Origin: Mycobacteriales bacterium
Lineage (GTDB): Bacteria; Actinomycetota; Actinomycetes; JAFAQI01
Assembly (NCBI GenBank): GCA_035504215.1
Contig: DATJSI010000006.1
Span: forward strand, 1-50,067
DNA length: 50,067 bases
Reading direction: 5' to 3'
Positions within the stretch are counted from its first letter, which is position 1; the number at the start of each line of letters is the position of its first letter. A model generated the notes under the pieces. The model was not told where the DNA came from. It ran no database searches and saw nothing but the letters and a program-made list of their open reading frames with translations. Below, piece by piece: positions 15,795-22,907 of this stretch. Made by a program: the position numbers and the translations under genes.

Positions 15795-16193
15795 TCAGGC
15801 CTGGGCGATCCGCACCAGGTTGCCGGACGGGTCGCGGAACGCGCAGTCGCGGGCACCCCACGGCTGCTCGCGCGGCTCTTCGAGGACTTCGGCGCCCGAT
15901 GCGCGCACCCTCTCGAAGGTCTCGTCGAGGTCGTCGGAGGAGAAGATCGCGGCCTGCAGCGAGCCGAGCGTCATCAGTGACATCAGCGCATCGCCCTCGG
16001 ACTGCGACCGGCCGCCGTGCGGCTGGAACAGGACGATGCCGAGACTGTCGCCGGGCACGCCGACGGTGACCCAGCGGTAGCCGTCGGCCTCGACATCCAT
16101 GCGGACCTCGAGGCCGAGTGCGTCGCGGTAGAAAGCCAGCGCCTGGTCCGGGTCGTGGACGGGGATGAACATCGTTGAGACGGAGACGGTCAT
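15795..16193 (-). CDS. VOC family (glyoxalase/bleomycin resistance-like) protein
   Basis: A 132-residue protein with one pair of beta-alpha-beta-beta-beta units: MFIPVHDPDQALAFYRDALG at the start and a C-terminal CAFRDPSGNLVRI, which holds the usual metal-ligand or Glu position. Members bind or modify small molecules or protect against them; the substrate is unknown. It starts at ATG 16193 with its own leaderless -10 (TATGGT, 6 bases away). It lies downstream of an AraC-type gene on the same strand, a pairing often seen in actinobacteria. Confidence 0.85.
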   Translation of the reverse strand: MTVSVSTMFIPVHDPDQALAFYRDALGLEVRMDVEADGYRWVTVGVPGDSLGIVLFQPHGGRSQSEGDALMSLMTLGSLQAAIFSSDDLDETFERVRASGAEVLEEPREQPWGARDCAFRDPSGNLVRIAQA

Positions 16194-16199
16194 GTTCCG

Positions 16200-16205
16200 A
16201 CCATA
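16200..16205 (-). promoter_or_regulatory. Leaderless -10 element of the VOC gene
   Basis: Read on the minus strand, TATGGT ends 6 bases before ATG 16193. It lies within a perfect 10-base palindrome, ACCATATGGT (16200-16209), which could also be bound by a dimeric regulator such as the neighbouring AraC protein. Confidence 0.5.
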
Positions 16206-16263
16206 TGGTGCGCCCGGCGGGCGAACTTCTCCGATCCTGCTCGATGCGGCGCCGGAGTCGGCC

Positions 16264-16674
16264 TCAGGCTTTGACCGGCGTACGCCTCGGCCGCAGGGCG
16301 ACCATCGCCATGCAGGCCGGGACCGACTCCAGCTGGCTGTGGTCGCGCGCGCGGTACTGCGACGGTGTCTCGCCGACGATCTCGGTGAACCGCGAGCTGA
16401 ACGACCCGAGCGAGGTGCAGCCCACGGCGAAGCAGGTGTCGGTGACCGACATTCCCTCCCGTAGCAACGCCTTCGCGCGCTCGATCCGCCGCGTCATGAG
16501 GTAGGAGTACGGCGTCTCGCCGTACGCGGCTCGGAACTTGCGGGAGAAGTGACCCGCGGACATCAAGGCCGCGCGTGCCATGGCCGAGACGTCGAGCGGC
16601 TGCGAGTAGTCACGGTCCATCAGATCGCGAGCTCGACGCAAGTGCGCGAGATCGGAGAACTCCTCAGGCGTCAC
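16264..16674 (-). CDS. AraC-type helix-turn-helix transcriptional regulator
   Basis: A 136-residue protein that is almost entirely an AraC DNA-binding domain. The first HTH is in LDVSAMARAALMSAGHFSRKF and the second in MSVTDTCFAVGCTSLGSFSSRF, followed by the family ending VGETPSQYR. There is no ligand-binding domain. GTG 16674 is chosen because TACCGT stands 7 bases before it; a TTG at 16707 would lengthen the protein by 11 residues. It probably controls the VOC gene 70 bases downstream and perhaps itself. Short AraC proteins paired with VOC genes are common in this phylum. Confidence 0.85.
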   Translation of the reverse strand: MTPEEFSDLAHLRRARDLMDRDYSQPLDVSAMARAALMSAGHFSRKFRAAYGETPYSYLMTRRIERAKALLREGMSVTDTCFAVGCTSLGSFSSRFTEIVGETPSQYRARDHSQLESVPACMAMVALRPRRTPVKA

Positions 16675-16681
16675 CTTGACG

Positions 16682-16687
16682 ACGGTA
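16682..16687 (-). promoter_or_regulatory. Leaderless -10 element of the AraC-type gene
   Basis: On the minus strand TACCGT is followed by 7 bases and then GTG 16674. This promoter decides the start in favour of GTG over the upstream TTG. Confidence 0.5.
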
Positions 16688-16717
16688 CGCGACTGAGAAG
16701 CGCGCAACCGCTGGCCA

Positions 16718-17299
16718 TCAGTGACGCCGGCGCTCCGCGCGCTCGTCCCGGACGAAGTCGAGGCAGGTGCAGGCGACCAGGGAGACCAACCGGGTCGGGC
16801 CGGCCAGCGCCGGGCCGAGCTCGACCACGAAGTGCTCGGCGGAAGTGAAGACGTCGGCCAGCCCCGCGAACTCCCGGCTGATCTGGCCGACCTGTGCGCC
16901 GTTCGCGTCGACGAGCGTCCAGCTCCACGCGTTGATCGCGGCGCTGGTCAGCCGGAACTCGCCCGACGGCGTGCGCAGCGCGAACTGCGGATCCATGAAC
17001 ATGTTCTGTTGCTCGACCACGCCGATCTGCTGGCCGCCGGCATCGGCGACGATGAAGGTGGAGCGGCCGATCGCGCCCGGCTTCTCGATCGTGGCAACCG
17101 TCGCGCCGGAAGCGTCGGACACCACGAACGTCAGGGTGGACAGCTTGCGGGCAAAGAAGCTGCCGAGGCTGGCCTGCTCCTCGATCCGGCCGAGCGCGGT
17201 GCCGTCCGGCGCGAACAGCTCATATTCCTCGCGCGGCGAGGAGAGCTTCGCCACCTGCGAGACGACGACGGCGGGGGCATCGAGAAGAGTGGCTGCCAT
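16718..17299 (-). CDS. LURP-one-related / phospholipid scramblase-like protein
   Basis: A 193-residue protein built of repeated beta strands with alternating motifs such as YELFAPDGTALGRIEEQ, TFVVSDASGATVATIEKPG and WTLVDANGAQVGQISREF. This repeating DxxG pattern and a hydrophobic C-terminal segment (LVSLVACTCLDFV) fit the LURP-one-related/scramblase (Tubby-like) fold. The biochemical role of bacterial members is unknown. AAGGA lies 7 bases before ATG 17299. It is followed at 44 bases by the AraC-type gene, which has its own promoter. Confidence 0.75.
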   Translation of the reverse strand: MAATLLDAPAVVVSQVAKLSSPREEYELFAPDGTALGRIEEQASLGSFFARKLSTLTFVVSDASGATVATIEKPGAIGRSTFIVADAGGQQIGVVEQQNMFMDPQFALRTPSGEFRLTSAAINAWSWTLVDANGAQVGQISREFAGLADVFTSAEHFVVELGPALAGPTRLVSLVACTCLDFVRDERAERRRH

Positions 17300-17375
17300 C
17301 CCTGCATCCTTGCCGATTCACCGGGCGAGCGCGGCGACTTCGCGCTGCCGTGCCGCGCCGACGCGCCGGCACCGA

Positions 17376-17726
17376 TCACTCCGGGCCCATCACCGGCCGG
17401 ATTCGTGATTCGCCGCCGCCGGCGACGGTCAGGAAGCGCTTGGTCCACTCGATCGCCTCGTCCTTGTCGCGGCACTCCATCAGCGCCCAGCCGCCGACCA
17501 GCTCCTTCGCCTCGGCGAACGGGCCGTCGGTCACGGTGAACTCGCCGTCCTTGTAGGTCACGATCGTGCCCATCGCGGTGGGGGCCAGGCCGCCGGTCGC
17601 GACGAGGACGCCGGCCTTGGTCGCCTCCTCGACGAACGCGCCCATCGCTTCGTACATCTCCTGGGTCGGCTGCGGGAACGGCAGCTCTTCGTTCTCGCTG
17701 GCGAGGGTGTAGCCGAAGAATCGCAT
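17376..17726 (-). CDS. YCII/DGPF-domain protein, likely ECF42 target
   Basis: A 116-residue YCII-related protein. It carries the motif that names the DGPF family, in TVTDGPFAEAKELVGGW (DGPF at 67-70), and the C-terminal RIRPVMGPE. YCII domains are small ferredoxin-like folds with a possible His/Asp catalytic pair; their reaction is unknown. DGPF genes are the standard genetic partners and targets of ECF42 sigma factors, and one lies at 13937-15217. GGAGAGA precedes ATG 17726. A TGTCGA / 17-base / CGAC candidate promoter lies about 95-121 bases upstream. Confidence 0.9.
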   Translation of the reverse strand: MRFFGYTLASENEELPFPQPTQEMYEAMGAFVEEATKAGVLVATGGLAPTAMGTIVTYKDGEFTVTDGPFAEAKELVGGWALMECRDKDEAIEWTKRFLTVAGGGESRIRPVMGPE

Positions 17727-17820
17727 CGCAGGTCTCTCCGTTTCGTTCGTTCCTGGTGCACCGCGGCGGTGCCCCGGGGATCCGGTGCGGCGGGTTCGTC
17801 GTACTTGATCCTGCCCGTGC

Positions 17821-17847
17821 GTCGAACCGGACCGGCCCGGATCGACA
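17821..17847 (-). promoter_or_regulatory. Candidate ECF42-dependent promoter of the DGPF gene
   Basis: On the minus strand TGTCGA (17847-17842) is followed by 17 bases and CGAC (17824-17821). ECF42 promoters have been described as TGTCGA at -35 with a CGA/TC -10. Transcription would start near 17813, giving a leader of about 85 bases to ATG 17726. The match to a published motif and the linked sigma factor make it credible, but it was found by eye. Confidence 0.5.
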
Positions 17848-17928
17848 CCCCTGCCGAAGAACTTTTGTGCCGGGTTAGGCCGGGCGGATCTCCAGATTCG
17901 CCCGGGAAAGGCCGATACAGGCCGGTCG

Positions 17929-17941
17929 GGTCGATTCGACC
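17929..17941. promoter_or_regulatory. Inverted repeat before the large secreted protein gene
   Basis: GGTCGA-T-TCGACC is a perfect 6-base inverted repeat with a single central base, 20 bases before ATG 17962. It is the right size for a dimeric repressor or for a local stem near the ribosome site. No T-run follows, so it is not a terminator. Confidence 0.35.
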
Positions 17942-17961
17942 GGTTTGAGGATCGGAGTGCC

Positions 17962-20592
17962 ATGCCGAGCGTCCGTGCGCTTGTTGCCGCCCTGGCCGTG
18001 GCGGGCCTCACGCTCGCCGGCGGCCTGGCTCCCTCCGCCGCGCACGCGGACGGCGGCATCCCCGACCCGCCGGGCGAGATCACGCTGCCCGCCCTTTACG
18101 GCGACCAGCTGCCGTCGGTCATGGTCTCGGGAAGCCCAGTGGGTATCGCGTGGCAGTCCACGACCTACGACTACTACTCCGAGCCGGACATCGTTCACTA
18201 CTCCGTCTACGGCGGCGCGCAGGACGCCGACGGTGGGGTGGCCGGTGACGGCGAGTTCACTCTCGTCGGCAGCCAGCTGCGCGGCATCCCGGCGAGCAGC
18301 CCGCAGGACGGCATCGACATCACTACCGGAGACGCACTGCCGGATGCGCCGCAGATGCAGAACAGCATCGGCACCGGCGACGGAGTGTTCGGGCAGCTGA
18401 CCCGGGGGACGGATGTGGGCGACCCCGTCTGGTACGACGACACGACCGCGCAGGCAACGACGTTCGGTCCAATCCTGATCGACGGGACCTCGGACCCCTC
18501 CGACGAGCTGACTCCGCTCGTCGCCGACTCGCAGGGCGCAATCGTCCTGGGTTGGGGTGCTCGCGGTTCGAATCCGATCGCTGGCGACAACCCGATCATG
18601 GCGACGTTGGACTATCTCGACTTCGCGACCGGGCACTACACCGTGCTCGACGACACCGCTTATTCGGAGAGCGCGAAGGCCGCGATGAACTCGACGTACA
18701 TCGTCTGGACCCATCACGGTCACGCGCTCTATCTCAAGCGTTCTCACCTGTCGGCCACGCCGGCGCCGGCGACGCCGGACGCGTCCATCGACAGTATGGC
18801 GCTCAACGGGAATGAGCTGGCTTACGGGCGCGACACCGGTGGCGGTCGTCACCCGGACTGGACGGTGAGCACCGGAGAGTTGGGTGGTGAGACGTTTACG
18901 ACGGTCGACACGTCGATGCCGATCTCGGGCAACCTCATGCCCGCGGACGATGGTGACTTCGCCGTCATGGCGGGCGACACCGTCACCGACTACGGCATGT
19001 ACCGACTTGCGCCGGGTTCGACTCAGCTCGGCGAGCCGATCGTGTTGTTCGGCCCGTCGGACCCGCTGGGCATCGACGCGTCGGCCGGACGCATCGTGTC
19101 GGTGGTGGACGCCTCCACCGCGCATCCCGCGCAGCAACGTGGGCTTACCGCGACCGATGCATCCGTGACGGCGGCGTCCCACAGCTCGGTCTTGATTCCG
19201 CGCACCTGGGCCGGCATGACGCCCGACTCCGCCGGAGGCAACACGGCGTACATCAAGGAGACGGGCACCGGTGCGGTCGCTGTCGTGCTCGACGGCTCGG
19301 CCGTCGTCGCAACGTACGACGTGCCGGATAGCGCGTACGACGCGACGATCTCAGGGCGCTGGCTGTTGGTGCCGTACTTCGTGGACCACGACCATGCCAC
19401 CGCCGGCGCCGTGGCGATCAACCTCGACACGGGAGCGAGCACCGCGGTTCCCGAGTCGGAGGCGTTGTACGGCGACACCGAGTACTTCATCGGCAACGGC
19501 GGCGTGCATGCGCTCGACCTCGACACCGGAGCGGAGTCGGTGCTGCCGGGTTCGTCGGCGTGCGCGGGCAACCCGGAGACTAGCCTGCTGCAGGCGGCGG
19601 GCTCGTGGGTCTTCTGCGATGTCAGCTCCGCCGACGGCGCGTCGCAGGCCTACAACGTCACGAGCGGCGCCGTGGTCGCCGTGCCCACCACGGCGGCCGT
19701 GGGGAGCGCGCAGGACGGCGTGAGCGACGCGCTGCTCGATAACGGGTTCGTCGCGTGGATCGACGCGACCGATCGGTCGGTGCACCTCTTCGATCTCGTG
19801 ACGCAGCAGGACGACGTGCTCGGCACCGCGCATCGTGCCGTCGACTCGCATCAGTACCTTGCGCTGAACGACGACTTCGTCGCCTGGGTGGCGAGCGATG
19901 ACACGACGCGGGTCGTGCCCCTCGGTGCGTCTTCGGATGCGGCGCCGCGCTACCTCGGCGGCATCACGACCACCGCCTTCTCGCCGCGCCTCGCCGGAGC
20001 GGCCGGGGACTTCCGGCCCGAGCTCGACACCGACCGGCCGCTGACGGGTTGGACGCTCACCGTCCGCAACGCGCATGGCAAGCTCGTGCGGACCTTGCAC
20101 GGCAAGGCCCCCGAAGGCAATGTGCGACCGAGCTGGAACGGGCGCGCCGCTTCCGGCAAGCGCGCACCCGACGGTGTCTATTACTGGACATTGACGGGCA
20201 CGTCGCACAACGGCGCGCTCGTCCGCGCGAGCGGCGCGCACAAGACGATCTCCGGCACGATGCGGATCGACACCGTCGCGCCGAAGGCCTCGGCGCATGT
20301 CGGTCGCGAGCACACGGTCAAAGGTCGGCGGGAGATTGCCGTGCGGTGGTCGTGTCGCGGCAGTGCGCGCTGCACCTACGACATCGGCTATGAGACCCGA
20401 AAGGCAGGGTCGAAGCACTGGTCGAGCCCGAAGCGATGGCTGACCCGAGTGAGCGCGCGGTCCGCAACCTTCGGTGCGAAGCGGTGGCACCACCTGGTCA
20501 AGGCGCACACGTCGTACCGGTTCGTGGTGCATGCGCTCGACGTCGCCGGCAACCGCAGCACACCCGTTGTGACGCGTCCCGCCGCCCGTTAG
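17962..20592 (+). CDS. Large secreted protein with beta-propeller-like repeats and FlgD-type Ig domain
   Basis: An 876-residue exported protein. Residues 1-29 form a classic signal peptide ending in SAAHA. Residues ~40-670 are Asp/Gly/Thr-rich and repeatedly show short strands such as LDYLDFATGHYTVL, INLDTGASTAV, LDLDTGAESVL and LFDLVTQQDDVLG, which suggests a beta-propeller. At about 700-770, WTLTVRNAHGKLVRTL...WNGRAASGKRAPDGVYYWTLT is a FlgD-type Ig-like unit. The C-terminal ~110 residues look like a bacterial Ig/fibronectin-like domain. No catalytic motif or membrane anchor is seen, so it is probably an extracellular binding or structural protein. CGGAG precedes the ATG. Confidence 0.7.
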   Translation: MPSVRALVAALAVAGLTLAGGLAPSAAHADGGIPDPPGEITLPALYGDQLPSVMVSGSPVGIAWQSTTYDYYSEPDIVHYSVYGGAQDADGGVAGDGEFTLVGSQLRGIPASSPQDGIDITTGDALPDAPQMQNSIGTGDGVFGQLTRGTDVGDPVWYDDTTAQATTFGPILIDGTSDPSDELTPLVADSQGAIVLGWGARGSNPIAGDNPIMATLDYLDFATGHYTVLDDTAYSESAKAAMNSTYIVWTHHGHALYLKRSHLSATPAPATPDASIDSMALNGNELAYGRDTGGGRHPDWTVSTGELGGETFTTVDTSMPISGNLMPADDGDFAVMAGDTVTDYGMYRLAPGSTQLGEPIVLFGPSDPLGIDASAGRIVSVVDASTAHPAQQRGLTATDASVTAASHSSVLIPRTWAGMTPDSAGGNTAYIKETGTGAVAVVLDGSAVVATYDVPDSAYDATISGRWLLVPYFVDHDHATAGAVAINLDTGASTAVPESEALYGDTEYFIGNGGVHALDLDTGAESVLPGSSACAGNPETSLLQAAGSWVFCDVSSADGASQAYNVTSGAVVAVPTTAAVGSAQDGVSDALLDNGFVAWIDATDRSVHLFDLVTQQDDVLGTAHRAVDSHQYLALNDDFVAWVASDDTTRVVPLGASSDAAPRYLGGITTTAFSPRLAGAAGDFRPELDTDRPLTGWTLTVRNAHGKLVRTLHGKAPEGNVRPSWNGRAASGKRAPDGVYYWTLTGTSHNGALVRASGAHKTISGTMRIDTVAPKASAHVGREHTVKGRREIAVRWSCRGSARCTYDIGYETRKAGSKHWSSPKRWLTRVSARSATFGAKRWHHLVKAHTSYRFVVHALDVAGNRSTPVVTRPAAR

Positions 20593-20613
20593 CTTCCGTG
20601 ATCACCGAGGGGG

Positions 20614-21657
20614 TCAGGCGAGGATGCGGTCGGCGATCGTGGCGCGATGGATGCGCCCGGCGCCCTCGAAGCCGAGGTTCCACTGGGCCCGCTTGTAGTA
20701 CCGGTGCAGGACGTGTTCCCAGGTGAACCCGATCCCGCCGTGCGCCTGGATCGACTGCTCGCAGGCGAACACCGCGCCCTCGCCGGCCGAGACGCTCGCG
20801 CCGGCAACGGCGACGTCGGCATCGGCATCGTCGGCGCTGACCGCCCACGCCGCCCAGTAGGCCATCGAGCGGGCCAGCTGCACCGCCACGAACGTGTTCG
20901 CGACCCGGTGCGACACGCCTTGGTAGGTCCCGATCACCCGCCCGAACTGTTGCCGCTCCTTGGTGTACGCCGCGGCCAGGTCAAGCGCGCGCTGCGCCAC
21001 GCCGACCGACTCGCACGCCAACAGCGCCAATGCCCGGCGGCGGACGTCGCTCAATGCGTCGACCGGAGCCGCGAGCCGTCGAGCCGGCGTGGCGTCCAGG
21101 GTGAGCTCACCAAGCCGGCGGGTCCGGTCCATCGTCGAGCGAGGGATGACGACGTCCGGATGCGCCGCGACGTCCACGGCGTACAGGCCGTCGGCCGCGA
21201 CGACGACCACATCGGTCGCCCAGGTCAGGTCGGGGACGAGCGTCTTCGTGCCGGACAACGACCCGCCGGGTCCGGCCGTCGTGGCGCTGCCTCGAGCTGC
21301 CGCGGCGAGTGAGCTCACGCCGTCCGGCTCGGACCAGGCCAGCGTCGCCCGCCGTTCGCCCGCACTGACCGCCTTGCGCAGCTCGTCGTCGAGCACCGGC
21401 CAAGCCAGCCCGACACTCGACCACCAGGGTGCCGGCAGCAGCGTGTAGCCGGTCTCCTCGGCGAGCACGGCTTGCTCGAGCAGGCCGAGGTCGGCATCGA
21501 GCCACCCGAGCTCGGCGAGCTCCGACCAGGCCGCGCCGCCAACCGGCTGGTCGGAGTCGGCGAGCTCGACGATCCGTTCCGCTGGGTAGCGGTCCGCGAG
21601 GTAGTCGCGGGCAGCTGCTCGCAGCTGCTCCTGCTCGGCGGAGAACGCGAAGTCCAT
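20614..21657 (-). CDS. Acyl-CoA dehydrogenase, catalytic-Glu type subunit
   Basis: A 347-residue acyl-CoA dehydrogenase. The N-terminus (MDFAFSAEQEQLRAAARDYL) and YTKERQQFGRVIGTYQGVSHR are family signatures. The segment AHGGIGFTWEHVLHRYYKRA holds the candidate catalytic Glu. The central FAD/substrate domain is degenerate. It lies 20 bases after a second acyl-CoA dehydrogenase gene. Such unequal pairs in actinobacteria often make alpha2beta2 enzymes with split active sites, as known for steroid-degrading FadE pairs. The substrate (fatty, branched or steroid acyl-CoA) is unknown. Confidence 0.9.
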   Translation of the reverse strand: MDFAFSAEQEQLRAAARDYLADRYPAERIVELADSDQPVGGAAWSELAELGWLDADLGLLEQAVLAEETGYTLLPAPWWSSVGLAWPVLDDELRKAVSAGERRATLAWSEPDGVSSLAAAARGSATTAGPGGSLSGTKTLVPDLTWATDVVVVAADGLYAVDVAAHPDVVIPRSTMDRTRRLGELTLDATPARRLAAPVDALSDVRRRALALLACESVGVAQRALDLAAAYTKERQQFGRVIGTYQGVSHRVANTFVAVQLARSMAYWAAWAVSADDADADVAVAGASVSAGEGAVFACEQSIQAHGGIGFTWEHVLHRYYKRAQWNLGFEGAGRIHRATIADRILA

Positions 21658-21677
21658 CTCTGGGGCTCCTAACCCGG

Positions 21678-22859
21678 CTATCGGGACCGCGGCAGGCCGA
21701 CGACCCGCTCGGCGATGATGTTGCGGAGGATCTCCGACGTACCGGCCTCGATCGTGTTGCCGCGGCTGCGCAGCTGCAGGTACGCCCAGTAGCCGTCCCA
21801 CACCCCGCCTTCGCCGTCGAGCTGAGCCTCGAGGCCGGACAGCGCCTGCGCGAGCGCGGTGAGCCGCTGGTTGGTCTCGCTCCAGTGCAGCTTGGCTACC
21901 GAGCCCTCAGGACCAGGTACGCCGGTTTTCTGCAGCGCCGTGAGCGAGCGGTAGTTCGTGAACCGCAGCCCCTGCAGGTCGACCCACAGCTGCGCGACCT
22001 GATCGCGAACGACGGGGTCGTCGGCAGGACGCCGGCCGTCGGGACCCGGCAGCTTGACGAACTCGACCAACCGGTTCACGGCGCGCTCGAGCCCGGCCGT
22101 CAGCGCGAAACCGAGCGTGCCCCGCTCATGCAGCAAGGTCGTCATCGCGACGTTCCAGCCCTCGCCGGGCTCGCCCAACATCGACTCGCGCGGGACGCGA
22201 ACGTCGGTGAAGAAGATCTCGTTGAACTCCGGGTCGCCGGTGATCTGCCGCAACGGCCGTACCTCGACGCCCGGCGCGTGCATGTCGACCAGGAGGTAGG
22301 ACAGCCCGCGGTGCTTCTCGGCGTCAGGGTCGGTGCGGACGACGAGGATGCACCAGTCCGCGATGTGCGCCCAGCTGGACCACACCTTCTGCCCGTTGAC
22401 CACCCACTCGTCACCGTCGAGGACCGCGCGCGTCTTCGCGCCTGCGAGGTCGGAGCCGCTACCCGGCTCGGAGAAACCCTGGCACCAGACCTCCTCACCG
22501 GACAGCAGCGGGGCGAGGTAGCGCTTCTTCTGGTCGTCGGAGCCCCAGGCGATGATCGTCGGGCCGGCCATGCCGAGTCCGATCCCGCCGATGTGGTCGG
22601 GCGCACCGATCCGGGCCGCCTCCTCGAGGAAGATCCCCTGGAACGTGTGCGGGGCGCCGCCGCCGCCGTACTCCTTGGGCCAGGTCAGCCCGACGTACCC
22701 GGCCTCGTAGAGCGTGCGGCTCCACGCCCGGGCGTCGTCCTCACGGGAGCGGCCGACCGTCGGCGGCCGGGACGTCCAGTCCGACGGCAGCGCGGCGTGC
22801 AGCCAGTCCCGCAGCTTCGCCCGGAACTCGGCTTCCTCGGGGGTGTCCCGGAAGTCCAT
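21678..22859 (-). CDS. Acyl-CoA dehydrogenase, FAD-domain subunit
   Basis: A 393-residue acyl-CoA dehydrogenase with intact family motifs: WPKEYGGGGAP, WCQGFSEPGSGSDLAGAKT (FAD-binding), QKVWSSWAH and the C-terminal RGNTIEAGTSEILRNIIAER. The last motif contacts the FAD of the partner subunit in family structures. It is the first gene of a two-gene operon with the 347-residue dehydrogenase, with which it probably forms a heterotetramer. GGGAGA lies 4-5 bases before ATG 22859. It is divergent from an acyl-CoA ligase across 48 bases that contain an inverted repeat. Confidence 0.92.
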   Translation of the reverse strand: MDFRDTPEEAEFRAKLRDWLHAALPSDWTSRPPTVGRSREDDARAWSRTLYEAGYVGLTWPKEYGGGGAPHTFQGIFLEEAARIGAPDHIGGIGLGMAGPTIIAWGSDDQKKRYLAPLLSGEEVWCQGFSEPGSGSDLAGAKTRAVLDGDEWVVNGQKVWSSWAHIADWCILVVRTDPDAEKHRGLSYLLVDMHAPGVEVRPLRQITGDPEFNEIFFTDVRVPRESMLGEPGEGWNVAMTTLLHERGTLGFALTAGLERAVNRLVEFVKLPGPDGRRPADDPVVRDQVAQLWVDLQGLRFTNYRSLTALQKTGVPGPEGSVAKLHWSETNQRLTALAQALSGLEAQLDGEGGVWDGYWAYLQLRSRGNTIEAGTSEILRNIIAERVVGLPRSR

Positions 22860-22877
22860 GGCGATCTCCCTGTACGT

Positions 22878-22892
22878 CCGAACCTCGTTCGG
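22878..22892. promoter_or_regulatory. Inverted repeat in the divergent acyl-CoA dehydrogenase / ligase promoter
   Basis: CCGAAC-CTC-GTTCGG is a perfect 6-base inverted repeat centred in the 48-base gap between the two start codons. Its size and place, over the expected start of minus-strand transcription, fit an operator for a TetR- or FadR-like repressor that would control both directions. No regulator gene is adjacent. Confidence 0.45.
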
Positions 22893-22895
22893 TGC

Positions 22896-22901
22896 ACAGT
22901 A
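22896..22901 (-). promoter_or_regulatory. Candidate -10 element of the acyl-CoA dehydrogenase operon
   Basis: On the minus strand TACTGT lies 36 bases before ATG 22859. Transcription starting about 7 bases later would begin inside the inverted repeat at 22878-22892, leaving room for the visible ribosome site in the leader. Confidence 0.35.
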
Positions 22902-22907
22902 GTCGAC

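Noticed and set aside
16675-16707. TTG start extending the AraC-type protein by 11 residues
   Set aside because: No ribosome site precedes it, while TACCGT stands 7 bases before GTG 16674.
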